Assembly: GCF_902506265.1 (NCBI RefSeq)
Contig: NZ_LR733607.1
Coordinates: forward strand, 1 to 63,162
Direction: 5' to 3'
Source of the DNA: Flavobacterium sp. 9AF
GTDB lineage: Bacteria; Bacteroidota; Bacteroidia; Flavobacteriales; Flavobacteriaceae
Length of the DNA stretch: 63,162 nt
The notes below the pieces were generated by a model. It was not told where the DNA came from and did no database searches. It saw only the letters and a list, made by a program, of their open reading frames with translations. Positions 1 to 7,727 of this stretch are shown here, in pieces; the stretch's first letter is position 1, and each line of letters opens with the position of its first letter. The translations under genes were made by a program, and so were the position numbers.

Positions 1-177
1 ATTTTTTTTAATTCCTTGTTTAGTGTTTTTAAGTTTTTTGTTTTCATAAATTATAGTTTTTCTGTAATAAATTTGGATAATTTAACTTTTTTGTGAGATA
101 AATTTAAGTTATTTTTGTTAAAAAACTAAATATTTTTTAATAAAATTTTTAATACAAACAAACAATTAGATTAATTT
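1..177. other. AT-rich lead-in without a recognised gene
   Basis: This stretch before the first gene is extremely AT-rich, with long T and A runs. It has stop codons in all frames and no open frame of useful length. I see no clear TANNTTTG -7 box and no strong hairpin. It probably holds the leader of the roadblock gene pair and the end of whatever lies upstream of the window. Confidence 0.5.
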
Positions 178-519
178 ATGAGCAGTAGACCTACCAAACA
201 GAGTTTAAAAAACATGATATCTGAAGCAGGAGTAGAAAATGTTCTTCTATTTGATATCGATGGAGATTTAATAGATTCGACAGAATTTGATTATGACGGT
301 AATTATGCGGCTATGTCTGGGATAATTGCTACAATGTGTAAAGAAATAATCCAAGATTTAGAGTATGGGGATATGGATAAAATTACCATTCATGCAGATA
401 AAGGCTTAGTTGTAATTAATAAGTTTAATAAAGATTATTACCTAGCTTCTTTTTCTAAAGATGGTTCTAGATTGGGTTTAATCATGAAAACTATGGATAC
501 CATTATCAATAAAAATTAA
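178..519 (+). CDS. Roadblock/LC7-domain protein (first of a pair)
   Basis: This 113-residue protein matches the roadblock/LC7 fold in length and pattern. An N-terminal helix is followed by GVENVLLFDIDGDLIDS (two beta strands), a central helix around residues 40-62, then a strand pair and a C-terminal helix starting after the LGLIMKTM segment. In bacteria such proteins usually dimerise and serve as regulators (GAP or scaffold) of small Ras-like GTPases such as MglA, or act in cytoskeletal or secretion complexes. No GTPase is present in this window, though one could lie upstream. The next gene, 20 nt downstream, has a similar fold, so the two may form a heterodimer. There is no signal peptide, so it is cytoplasmic. 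The family call is by fold pattern; the function is unknown. Confidence 0.6.
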   Translation: MSSRPTKQSLKNMISEAGVENVLLFDIDGDLIDSTEFDYDGNYAAMSGIIATMCKEIIQDLEYGDMDKITIHADKGLVVINKFNKDYYLASFSKDGSRLGLIMKTMDTIINKN

Positions 520-539
520 CATAAACTAAAAATAATACT

Positions 540-914
540 ATGTCAGATTTTTTAACCACATTTGTCGAAGATTTAAAAACGAATCTTCCTGGTTTTATAG
601 CAGTAGCTGTTACCGAAGTAAAAACGGGAATGTCTTATAAATCATTGTCTGTAATTACTTCTTTTGACCCTGAACTTGCTTCGGCTTATAACCTGGAAGT
701 TGTAAAAGCAAAAATGAATGCAATTAAAGCACTTGGACTTAAGGAGAACATTGAAGATATTATGATTACTTTGACTAATCAAATACATATCATTAGTATT
801 TCTGAAAATGGAGACTATTTTGTTTATTTAGCAGTTGATAGTAACAAAGCTAATTTAGGGATGAGTAGAGCAATGTTGAAAAAATATGCTAAAGAAATTG
901 CTTCCAAAATGTAA
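540..914 (+). CDS. Roadblock/LC7-like protein (second of a pair)
   Basis: This 124-residue cytoplasmic protein begins with a helix (FLTTFVEDLKTNLPG), then a strand pair around IAVAVTEVKTGMSY, a long central helix near residues 50-65, strands (IHIISISENGDYFVYLAV) and a C-terminal helix. The pattern and size resemble roadblock/LC7 proteins and the upstream neighbour, although sequence identity between the two looks low. The 20-nt spacing and shared strand imply co-transcription. A hairpin right after the gene (940-972) may end the transcript. The likely role is as a partner of the first roadblock protein in a small regulatory or scaffold complex. No catalytic motif is visible. Confidence 0.5.
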   Translation: MSDFLTTFVEDLKTNLPGFIAVAVTEVKTGMSYKSLSVITSFDPELASAYNLEVVKAKMNAIKALGLKENIEDIMITLTNQIHIISISENGDYFVYLAVDSNKANLGMSRAMLKKYAKEIASKM

Positions 915-939
915 AAAAATACAGTTTGTATTTATGGAA

Positions 940-972
940 AAACCTTAGAGGTTGTTTGGATTTCTAAGGTTT
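940..972. terminator. Hairpin between convergent genes
   Basis: The arms AAACCTTAGA (940-949) and TCTAAGGTTT (963-972) are exact inverted repeats with a 13-nt loop. They lie between the plus-strand roadblock pair and the minus-strand NTF2-like gene. Read on the minus strand, the hairpin runs into a T-rich tract, so it could serve both directions but best fits the minus-strand gene. Confidence 0.6.
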
Positions 973-986
973 ATACTTTGAAATTT

Positions 987-1346
987 TTAGCCGTGATAAA
1001 CTCTTGAGAAGATAATTTGATTGTCTTTAATTTCTAGAACCTCGGCAATATGCATGTCTTCTTCATTGTTAACTTGTCTTATGTATTCCATAAATACTCT
1101 ATCTGAGTTTGCAGTTATTGAAGTTACTTTGTAATGTAATGAGGGTAATCTATCAAATGCATCTTGCCACCATATACGCATGGCTTCTTTTCCGGATATT
1201 AGCCCATTTGTTTCAGGTTGTCGCAACTTTAATTTTGGACTAAAATGTTTTGCTTCGTTATGATACAATGCGAGTAGTCTTTCTAAATCTTTGGTATTGA
1301 ATGCTTCAAACCAGTTAATGGCTATTTGTTCTAGATATTTTGACAT
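987..1346 (-). CDS. NTF2/SnoaL-like fold protein
   Basis: The chosen start gives 119 residues beginning MSKYLEQIAINWFEAFNTKD. A longer frame would run back through a terminator-like hairpin and into the end of the pseudouridine synthase gene, so I reject it. The helix with W and the LLALYHNEAKHFSPKL segment, followed by GKEAMRIWWQDAFDRLPSLHYKV and a curved sheet, is typical of the SnoaL-like/NTF2-like cone fold. Such proteins may be small isomerases, hydrolases or ligand-binding proteins, and no specific substrate can be named here. There is no signal peptide. It follows the RluB-like gene on the same strand, but a hairpin ending 10 nt before its start codon separates them. Confidence 0.7.
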   Translation of the reverse strand: MSKYLEQIAINWFEAFNTKDLERLLALYHNEAKHFSPKLKLRQPETNGLISGKEAMRIWWQDAFDRLPSLHYKVTSITANSDRVFMEYIRQVNNEEDMHIAEVLEIKDNQIIFSRVYHG

Positions 1347-1350
1347 AATA

Positions 1351-1380
1351 AAAAATAACCACGAGTAAATAATCGTGGTT
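1351..1380 (-). terminator. Terminator-like hairpin between rluB-like and NTF2-like genes
   Basis: Perfect 8-bp arms AACCACGA (1357-1364) and TCGTGGTT (1373-1380) are followed on the minus strand by ATTTTTTATT. This is an intrinsic-terminator shape just after the pseudouridine synthase stop. Its 3' side ends only about 10 nt before the next start codon at 1346, so the downstream gene needs either read-through or an almost leaderless transcript. Confidence 0.7.
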
Positions 1381-1390
1381 AATGAAAAGT

Positions 1391-2272
1391 TTAAGCGTTT
1401 CTTAAATTGATAATTTCCTGTTCTGTTAGGAACCTCCATGTGCCTCTTGGGAGATTCTTTTTGGTTAAACCCGCAAATGTTACACGGTCTAATTTTATCA
1501 CGTTATAATTTAAGTGTTCAAATATTTTGCGAACTATTTTAACATTAGCCGTCTTCATTTTTACGCCAATTTCACTTTTTGGTTCGTTTTCTATATAGGT
1601 GATTTCTTCTACATATACTCTAAAATCGTCAATGTTAATTCCACCTGAAATTTTTTCTAAGTCTTCATATTTTAAATTTCGATCTAGAGAAACTTGATAT
1701 AATTTAGAAGAACGCTGATTAGGAAGTGTAAATTTTCTAATCATATCTGTGTCATTAGTAAATAATAATAGTCCAGTAGTGGTTTTATCCATTCTTCCTA
1801 CAGGTTGTAGTTTCGCTTTGGTAGCACTTCTTACTAAATCTAAAACATTATTATCTCCTTTTTCGTCATCTCCTGCAGTAGAAAAGTTTTTAGGCTTATT
1901 AAGTAATACGTATTCTTTCTTTTCGGGTGTAATGGTTGCTCCGTCAAAAACGACAACATCACTCAGTTTTACTTTATAGCCCATTTCGGTAATTACCTCT
2001 CCATTCACTTTTACATTGCCACTTTGAATGTAAAGATCCGCTTCTCTTCGACTACACATCCCTGAGTTTGATATATATTTGTTTAAACGCATTTCGTCTG
2101 AGTTAGAAGAAGTGTTTGTGGTTTTCTTTGGTTTATTAGCTTCTGGTTTTGCCGAAAATTTTGAAGGTGTCTTCTTTATAGGAGCATTCCCTCTAGAGCT
2201 ACTTGTTTTTTTAAAACCGCCTTGTCTGCCTGAACCTGGTCTGCTTTTATCATTTCCTTGATGACGTGACAT
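1391..2272 (-). CDS. RluB/RsuA-type pseudouridine synthase
   Basis: This enzyme converts uridine to pseudouridine in rRNA; RluB acts on 23S rRNA, while the exact target here is inferred. The chosen start MSRHQGNDKSR gives 293 residues. The first ~60 are a basic, Ser/Lys-rich tail common in Bacteroidota members. An S4 RNA-binding domain follows (MRLNKYISNSGMCSRREAD, residues ~61-105). The catalytic domain carries the family motif GRMDKTTTGLLLFTND with the catalytic Asp at about residue 162. Upstream (2291-2298) the minus strand has TATCTTTG, a match to the -7 box TANNTTTG, which fits transcription beginning here. A terminator-like hairpin follows the stop. Confidence 0.9.
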   Translation of the reverse strand: MSRHQGNDKSRPGSGRQGGFKKTSSSRGNAPIKKTPSKFSAKPEANKPKKTTNTSSNSDEMRLNKYISNSGMCSRREADLYIQSGNVKVNGEVITEMGYKVKLSDVVVFDGATITPEKKEYVLLNKPKNFSTAGDDEKGDNNVLDLVRSATKAKLQPVGRMDKTTTGLLLFTNDTDMIRKFTLPNQRSSKLYQVSLDRNLKYEDLEKISGGINIDDFRVYVEEITYIENEPKSEIGVKMKTANVKIVRKIFEHLNYNVIKLDRVTFAGLTKKNLPRGTWRFLTEQEIINLRNA

Positions 2273-2356
2273 AAGTAATTGTATTTTTTGCAAAGATATA
2301 ACTAATATGTGTAAAAGTATATTTTTATTAGTAAATAGAAATGAATGAGAAAAATG

Positions 2357-3304
2357 CTAAGCAAATGGGTTTAAAAGTGTTTGGTATTGAATTGCTAATA
2401 ATTTTTTTCCATGAATTAAAACGGTTGGATCTATTAATACAATACAAAAAACACCAGATACAATGATGAATTTTAATAGGAAATGTAATTTTAAAAAATC
2501 ACCTTTAGTTTTTGATCTCCATAGTTGAATAAAAAAGAATATCAATAGTAATAAGCTGAAATAGAAATAGATATCCATGTAGCCTACGTCGTAAATATCT
2601 GTTAAAAAATACACAGGAAATAGTGTGCTTGCCGTTAAAATGGAGATAATTGTTTTGGCAGTTTTTTCATTAAATAGTACAGGGATAGTTTTGTATTCGT
2701 TGGCTAAATCGCCTTCTATGTTTTCTAAATCTTTTATTAATTCACGAATGAGTATTAATAAAAAGAGAAAGGTAGCGTGTGCAAAAATTACATGATAAAA
2801 ATTCTTATAATACATCAAAATTCCAAAAAAAGGCAAGATGGCTAAAACTGCTGCAGTTAAGTTCCCAATAATAGGATATTTTTTTAATTTATGAGAATAA
2901 AACCAAATAAGAAAAATGTAACTTGAAAAAAATAAAACAGCTCTCCAAGAAATAAAGCTTATCATAGTAACAATAAGAAAATTCAATATAAAATAGACTT
3001 TTAGTTTTGTTGATTGACTAACTAGTCGATCAATCATGGCTTTTCTAGGTCTATTAATCAAATCTTTTTTTGCATCATAAAAATTGTTAATAATATATCC
3101 GGATGCAATAGTTAATGAAGAAGCTAGTACGATTAGAAATAATCTCCAATCAAGAATTATGTCTAAAGCGCGAATTTCTGGTGCTAAGATAAAAATAGCT
3201 GCTAAATACTGTGCTAATGCAATCACCCAAATATTATATCCTCTAATTACAGAAAAAAAACTGAAAATTTTAGTCAATAATAATTTAGACTTTCTTGATA
3301 GCAT
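2357..3304 (-). CDS. UbiA-family prenyltransferase (geranylgeranylglycerol-phosphate type?)
   Basis: This 315-residue integral membrane protein has about eight to nine hydrophobic helices. It carries the UbiA signature NNFYDAKKDLINRPRKAM (an NxxxDxxxD metal-diphosphate motif, residues ~70-90) and a second acidic motif, RELIKDLENIEGD (residues ~188-200). UbiA enzymes join a polyprenyl diphosphate to an acceptor in the membrane. Flavobacterial relatives are often annotated as geranylgeranylglycerol-phosphate geranylgeranyltransferases, but the acceptor cannot be read from sequence. It lies 38 nt downstream of the mevalonate kinase gene, the third gene of an apparent mevalonate operon, which links it to isoprenoid use. 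A quinone or heme prenyltransferase role is an alternative. Confidence 0.8.
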   Translation of the reverse strand: MLSRKSKLLLTKIFSFFSVIRGYNIWVIALAQYLAAIFILAPEIRALDIILDWRLFLIVLASSLTIASGYIINNFYDAKKDLINRPRKAMIDRLVSQSTKLKVYFILNFLIVTMISFISWRAVLFFSSYIFLIWFYSHKLKKYPIIGNLTAAVLAILPFFGILMYYKNFYHVIFAHATFLFLLILIRELIKDLENIEGDLANEYKTIPVLFNEKTAKTIISILTASTLFPVYFLTDIYDVGYMDIYFYFSLLLLIFFFIQLWRSKTKGDFLKLHFLLKFIIVSGVFCIVLIDPTVLIHGKKLLAIQYQTLLNPFA

Positions 3305-3342
3305 TTAGTTAGAATGATTAAAAAAATGGTTTTAATATAAGT

Positions 3343-4281
3343 TTAAAAATTATAAACTACTTCTAATTTATAATCTTTTAAAGCTGTTTTTGCTTTTTCT
3401 AAATCTTCAGTAAATCCAAGTATATATCCACCACCACCAGAACCGCATAGTTTTAAGTAATAGTCGTTAGTTTCAATACCGTGTTGCCAAATTTGATGAA
3501 ATTGTTCTGGAATCATAGGTTTAAAATGATTCAGTACCACTTTTGATAATTTTTTTGTGTTTGCAAACAAAGATTTGATATCGCCATGTAGAAAATTTTC
3601 GACACAAGCATCAGTGTATTTTATGAATTGAGATTTTAGCATTTTTCTAAAGCCATTATCTTTTAAGTTTTCCATAAAAATACTTACCATAGGTGCTGTT
3701 TCGCCTACAATTCCAGAGTCAATTAAAAAAACGGCACCTTTTCCTTGAGTGCTTTGACTTGGAATTCCAGTGGGTTCGATATTGTCTTTAGAATTAATTA
3801 ATATTGGTAAACTCAAATAGCTATTTAAAGGATCTAAACCAGAACTCTTTCCGTGGAAAAAAGATTCCATTTGAGAAAAAATAGCTTTTAATTGTAATAA
3901 TTTTTCTCTTGTTAGATTCTCTAATACAGTTATTTTGTTATAGGCATATTTGTCATAAATTGCAGCAACTAAAGCACCACTACTTCCTACACCATAACCT
4001 TGAGGAATACTTGAATCAAAATACATTCCATTTGCAATATCAGTATGAAGTGTTTCTAAGTTGAAAGAAACTAATTCGGGTTGGCTATTTTGTAAATCAG
4101 CTAAGTAGCTAGCAAATTTTTGCAAACTTTTATTAGAAGCTATTGCTTCATTTGATGGGTTTTCATCAGTTTTTAAAGCGCCTTTGTAAAAATTATAAGG
4201 TATTGAAAGACCTTTGGAGTCTTGGATGATTCCGTATTCTCCAAAAAGTAAAATTTTCGAATAAAATAATGGTCCTTTCAT
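3343..4281 (-). CDS. Mevalonate kinase-like GHMP kinase
   Basis: This 312-residue GHMP-superfamily kinase probably phosphorylates mevalonate in the mevalonate route to isopentenyl diphosphate. The N-terminus KILLFGEYGII is the usual GHMP start. PQGYGVGSSGALVAAIYD (~95-112) is the ATP-binding glycine-rich loop, GKSSGLDPLNSYLS matches the third conserved block, and CGSGGGGYILGF (~280-291) is the C-terminal GHMP motif. It is cytoplasmic, with no signal. It lies 41 nt after the diphosphomevalonate decarboxylase gene and before the UbiA gene on the same strand. Substrate assignment rests on this context; phosphomevalonate kinase is the main alternative. Confidence 0.82.
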   Translation of the reverse strand: MKGPLFYSKILLFGEYGIIQDSKGLSIPYNFYKGALKTDENPSNEAIASNKSLQKFASYLADLQNSQPELVSFNLETLHTDIANGMYFDSSIPQGYGVGSSGALVAAIYDKYAYNKITVLENLTREKLLQLKAIFSQMESFFHGKSSGLDPLNSYLSLPILINSKDNIEPTGIPSQSTQGKGAVFLIDSGIVGETAPMVSIFMENLKDNGFRKMLKSQFIKYTDACVENFLHGDIKSLFANTKKLSKVVLNHFKPMIPEQFHQIWQHGIETNDYYLKLCGSGGGGYILGFTEDLEKAKTALKDYKLEVVYNF

Positions 4282-4322
4282 AGGGTGTTTTTAATTTGGG
4301 TTTCGTAAATATACAAAAAAAA

Positions 4323-5399
4323 TTAAATGGCTAGTGCTCCTTTTCCAATTTCGTCGCAAATATACTGACCATTTTGACAATAGCCAACTAATTCATTCTT
4401 AATAAAATCTAAAACTTTTTCACTAACATTCTCAGGGTATAAAATATGTACATTTGCACCAGCATCTAATGTGAAACAAACGGGTGTATTTGTTTCGTTT
4501 CTAAATTTCCAAATCCGATTGATTATTTCTAAAGTATTCGGTTTCATTAAAATAAAATAAGGCATTGAAGTCATCATCATAGCGTGTAATGTAAGGGCTT
4601 CACTTTCTACAATTTTAATAAACTCCGTTAAATTTCCAGTAGATAAAATATTTTTAACTTCTGTTAAATTTTTATGCGCTTGTTCAAATCTTTTTTCTGC
4701 AAATGGATGATTGTGCATCAAATCGTGTCCTACAGTGCTAGAAACTTGTTTTTCTCCTTTATCTACTAACAATATGGTGTCTTGATAATTGGTAAATATA
4801 GGGTGTAAATCTGAAAATGGTATACCAAACAAATCGGAACTATTTGGCGTTTCTTGATGTTTACCCCAAATAACTACTTTCCCAGTAATGCTTCTACAAG
4901 CACTTCCGCTACCTAATCGAGCTAAAAATGACGCCTTTTTGTGAAAATAGGCCTCTGTTATGCTTGGATTTAGTTTTTTTTCTAAACTCATGATATTCAT
5001 AGCTAAAGTTGCCATGCCAGAAGCAGAAGATGCAATACCTGAACTATGAGGAAAAGTGTTTTGAGTGTCAATTGCTAAATGATATTCTTTAATATAAGGG
5101 CAATATGGTGCTATACGCTCTAAAAATTTTTGAATTTTAGGCTTAAATTCTTCTTTTGGTTTTCCTTCAAAAAGCAGTTCGAATGAAAATGAAGTGTTTT
5201 TTTCTTTTTTTGAAACGGCTAATTTAGTAATAGTTTTACAATTGTTTAAAGTAAAACTGATAGAAGGATTTGCTGGAATTTGGTGGCTCTTCTTGCCCCA
5301 ATATTTAACAAGAGCAATGTTACTTGGTGCACTCCATTCAAAAGAAGCGGTTTCAATAGAAGTGTATTTTGTAATGATAAAATCCTTTTCAGTCAACAT
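4323..5399 (-). CDS. mvaD: Diphosphomevalonate decarboxylase
   Basis: This enzyme catalyses the ATP-dependent decarboxylation of mevalonate diphosphate to isopentenyl diphosphate. The start MLTEKDFIITKYTS gives 358 residues; the longer frame adds 36 residues that overlap the divergent tspO gene. Recognisable blocks are SNIALVKYWGK (~26-36), the ATP-binding PHSSGIASSASGMATLA loop, GSGSACRSI, and the C-terminal FTLDAGANVHILYP. CAAAAATA at 5415-5422 (TATTTTTG on the minus strand) is a -7 box candidate, so this is probably the first gene of an mvaD-mevalonate kinase-ubiA operon. Confidence 0.92.
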   Translation of the reverse strand: MLTEKDFIITKYTSIETASFEWSAPSNIALVKYWGKKSHQIPANPSISFTLNNCKTITKLAVSKKEKNTSFSFELLFEGKPKEEFKPKIQKFLERIAPYCPYIKEYHLAIDTQNTFPHSSGIASSASGMATLAMNIMSLEKKLNPSITEAYFHKKASFLARLGSGSACRSITGKVVIWGKHQETPNSSDLFGIPFSDLHPIFTNYQDTILLVDKGEKQVSSTVGHDLMHNHPFAEKRFEQAHKNLTEVKNILSTGNLTEFIKIVESEALTLHAMMMTSMPYFILMKPNTLEIINRIWKFRNETNTPVCFTLDAGANVHILYPENVSEKVLDFIKNELVGYCQNGQYICDEIGKGALAI

Positions 5400-5481
5400 A
5401 ATTGAAAATTTGTGCAAAAATACCAATTTTGATTTACTTGTTTGTGAGTTTATTTGTTTATTTGTTGCAAAATTTGAAGTC

Positions 5482-5958
5482 ATGTCAAAGTACCTGAAAA
5501 TTATCATTGTTGTTGGGGGTTGTTTGTTGGTAGGTTATTTATCGAGTTTGGTTACAATAGAAAGTATAAATACATGGTATCCTACCTTAAAAAAGCCTTT
5601 TTTTAATCCTCCTAATGCTATTTTTGCTCCTGTTTGGAGTGTGCTTTATATCTTAATGGGGATAGCAGGTGGATTAATTTGGGACAAATTTGAGATAGAT
5701 AAAGAATTAGTAAAAAAAGGAATGTTCTTTTTTGTAGCTCAGTTACTATTGAATGCATTTTGGTCCTATTTGTTTTTTGGTTTGCATAATATTTTATTAG
5801 CTTTAATTGAAATTATACTTTTAGGACTAATTATTTATGAAACCTATTTGATTTTTAGGAAGATAGATAAAATGGCTTCATTGTTGTTAATCCCTTATCT
5901 GCTTTGGGTTTCTTTTGCAACTGTTTTAGCGTTTTCTATTTATATTCTTAATTTTTAA
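5482..5958 (+). CDS. tspO: TspO/MBR family protein
   Basis: This 158-residue membrane protein has five predicted transmembrane helices and the tryptophan-rich TspO signature: TWYPTLKKPFFNPPNAIFAPVW (here as WYPTLKKPFFNPP then FAPVWSVLYILMG) and later LLNAFWSYLFFGL. TspO proteins bind tetrapyrroles and sterol-like ligands and are linked to stress and photosensory responses in bacteria. The start MSKYLKIIIVVGG (5482) is preferred over an upstream in-frame ATG at 5194, because the longer version would run through the coding region of divergent mvaD. About 80 bp separate the divergent starts. Confidence 0.9.
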   Translation: MSKYLKIIIVVGGCLLVGYLSSLVTIESINTWYPTLKKPFFNPPNAIFAPVWSVLYILMGIAGGLIWDKFEIDKELVKKGMFFFVAQLLLNAFWSYLFFGLHNILLALIEIILLGLIIYETYLIFRKIDKMASLLLIPYLLWVSFATVLAFSIYILNF

Positions 5959-5999
5959 GAATAAAATTTTATTAAATTATTATTTTAAGAAAATTACTG

Positions 6000-6029
6000 T
6001 TGTTTTTTTGTTAAATTTTTATATTTTTG
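6000..6029 (+). promoter_or_regulatory. Bacteroidota-type promoter for ompA-like gene
   Basis: TATTTTTG at 6022-6029 exactly fits the Bacteroidota -7 consensus TANNTTTG. A TTG at 6000-6002 lies 19 nt upstream, matching the -33 element and its usual spacing. The ATG of the ompA-like gene is 24 nt downstream of the -7 box. Confidence 0.5.
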
Positions 6030-6053
6030 ATAGTATTCAAAAATAGAAAGGAT

Positions 6054-6974
6054 ATGTCAAAAAAATTACTTTATTTTTTGGGAATTCTACTCACAATTCT
6101 TATAGGAACTTGGTTGTTTACAAAATTTTGCTGTCCATGTTGTGAGGCAGTAACTGTTCCCAATGAACGCAAGACTAACGAAAAGATAACGACAGTAGAT
6201 GAAACTACAAGAAGTTCTCATCTTGGGTTTTCAGTATCCGATTTAAAGATTACTAAGAATGAAAGTCTTAATTTTTTAAATTCTAATTTTTCTTTATTAC
6301 TACCTGTTTCTGATTCTATAGATAAAGGAATCAATCAATTAAGAGAAGAGTTGAAAAAAAGGGATTCTAATTTGAAACTTACTGGTTTGTATAGCTCAAA
6401 AGAAAAGAATAACTCTATTTTTCCAAATTTAGGACTTGCACGTGCAAATGCAGTTAAGAATTATTTAATTACTAAGGGTTTTTCAGAAAAGCAAATTGAA
6501 ATTGCGGATCAAGTTGAAGAAGCTTTAGTAGTTAAAAATGATACCGTTTTTGGACCAATAATTCTAAAATGGTTGTCTAAATCCAATGTTGATGAAGGAG
6601 CGAAAGATTGGGAAGTTGTTAAGGCAAATCTAAATGCGAATCCTTTAACCTTATATTTTAATACAGGACAATCTGCTATAGTATTAACTCAAGAACAAAA
6701 AGAAAAATTAGCAATGATTATGGATTATATTAATCATGTTGAAGGCTCCAAGATTAATGTAACAGGTCATTCGGATAATACACCAGGAGTAAGACATAGT
6801 AACCAATATTATTCTTTGGAACGAGCTAGATTTGCTAAAGATTATTTTGTTTTGAACGGAATTTTGGAAAATAAGATTGAAATTTCTGGAAAAGGAGAAA
6901 TGCAACCTATTGCAGATAATACAACCGAATCTGGAAGAGCTAAAAATAGAAGGACAGAGATTACGATTAAATAA
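6054..6974 (+). CDS. OmpA-family envelope protein
   Basis: The start MSKKLLYFLG gives 306 residues; a TTG upstream at 6027 lies inside the promoter and is rejected. A single N-terminal membrane helix (residues ~5-22) is followed by an unusual cysteine cluster, FCCPCCEA (~24-31). The first half contains a degenerate OmpA-like block (NLGLARANAVKNYLITKG). The C-terminal ~110 residues form a clear OmpA-type peptidoglycan-binding domain: LYFNTGQSAI, NVTGHSDNTPG, ERARFAKDYFVLNGI and GRAKNRRTEI. It probably anchors the membrane to peptidoglycan from the periplasm. It is followed 25 nt later by a small membrane HhH protein and is likely co-transcribed with it. Confidence 0.85.
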   Translation: MSKKLLYFLGILLTILIGTWLFTKFCCPCCEAVTVPNERKTNEKITTVDETTRSSHLGFSVSDLKITKNESLNFLNSNFSLLLPVSDSIDKGINQLREELKKRDSNLKLTGLYSSKEKNNSIFPNLGLARANAVKNYLITKGFSEKQIEIADQVEEALVVKNDTVFGPIILKWLSKSNVDEGAKDWEVVKANLNANPLTLYFNTGQSAIVLTQEQKEKLAMIMDYINHVEGSKINVTGHSDNTPGVRHSNQYYSLERARFAKDYFVLNGILENKIEISGKGEMQPIADNTTESGRAKNRRTEITIK

Positions 6975-6999
6975 AAACAACCAACTAAACTATATTACT

Positions 7000-7575
7000 A
7001 TGAATTTACCCTGTTTTTTAATCCCTGCTTTAGTAGGAATTATTTGTGGAATATTAGGCTATTTATTAGGGAAAATGTATTCTAATAAATCTACTTTTGA
7101 TACAGAATCTTTACAAGATGATTTAGATAGTTGCAATCGAATGAATTCGCAACTCCGATTAGATTTAGAGAAAATGCGTTCTCAATTGAATGAACAAAAT
7201 AAAATGAAAGCCAATTTTGTTGCCGAAAAAGATCAGATAATTGAAACGAATAGCAAAGCACCAATTAATCTTGCCTTTGATGCTGGTGTTGCAAAAGCTG
7301 TTTTTGGTAAAAAAATTAATGAAAACGATTTAAAAATTATAGAAGGGATCGGTCCCAAGATAGAAGAGTTGTTTAAAACCTCTGGTATTTTAACATGGAA
7401 AGCTTTATCAGAAACTTCGGTAGATCGTTGTAAAGAAATACTGAATAAAGCAGGAGAACGTTTTCAAATTCATGATCCAGGGACTTGGCCAAGACAAGCC
7501 AAATTATGTTATGAAGGAAAATGGCAAGAATTAAAAGAATGGCAAGCTACTTTAGATGGAGGAAGGGAAAAATAG
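7000..7575 (+). CDS. Membrane-anchored helix-hairpin-helix protein
   Basis: This 191-residue protein starts MNLPCFLIPALVG, just after the ompA-like gene; the longer frame overlaps that gene and is not used. An N-terminal glycine-rich membrane helix (~4-25) precedes a charged coiled-coil-like stretch (~35-75). A helix-hairpin-helix-like segment follows, NDLKIIEGIGPKIEELFK (~105-122), and then a Trp-rich C-terminus (PGTWPRQAKLCYEGKWQEL). HhH segments usually bind nucleic acid without sequence specificity, but this variant occurs fused to membrane anchors in Bacteroidota and its role is not known to me. The tandem with an OmpA-like protein hints at an envelope function. Confidence 0.75.
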   Translation: MNLPCFLIPALVGIICGILGYLLGKMYSNKSTFDTESLQDDLDSCNRMNSQLRLDLEKMRSQLNEQNKMKANFVAEKDQIIETNSKAPINLAFDAGVAKAVFGKKINENDLKIIEGIGPKIEELFKTSGILTWKALSETSVDRCKEILNKAGERFQIHDPGTWPRQAKLCYEGKWQELKEWQATLDGGREK

Positions 7576-7583
7576 ACTAGAGG

Positions 7584-7727
7584 CTGTCCAAAAAGTACAA
7601 TCTTGTCAAGCGGAACTTGTTTCAGCTTCTATAAAATATTTGATTTTCAACTATTATTAGATTCCGAAATCGAAGATTCAATGAAGTTAAATAAATTCGG
7701 AATGACAAATCAAGACTTTTTAGACAG
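7584..7727. repeat. MITE-like intergenic element with imperfect inverted ends
   Basis: CTGTCCAAAAAGT (7584-7596) and ACTTTTTAGACAG (7715-7727) are inverted repeats with one mismatch. The similarity continues inward (TTGTCAAGCGGAA against TTCGGAATGACAA) for roughly 34 bp on each side. Inside, ATTCCGAA (7661-7668) pairs with TTCGGAAT (7696-7703). The element fills the gap between two convergent genes. Its right end overlaps the last codons and stop of the flavoprotein gene. It carries no ORF. The shape suggests a non-autonomous mobile repeat or a REP-like bidirectional terminator; copy number in the genome is unknown. Confidence 0.55.
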
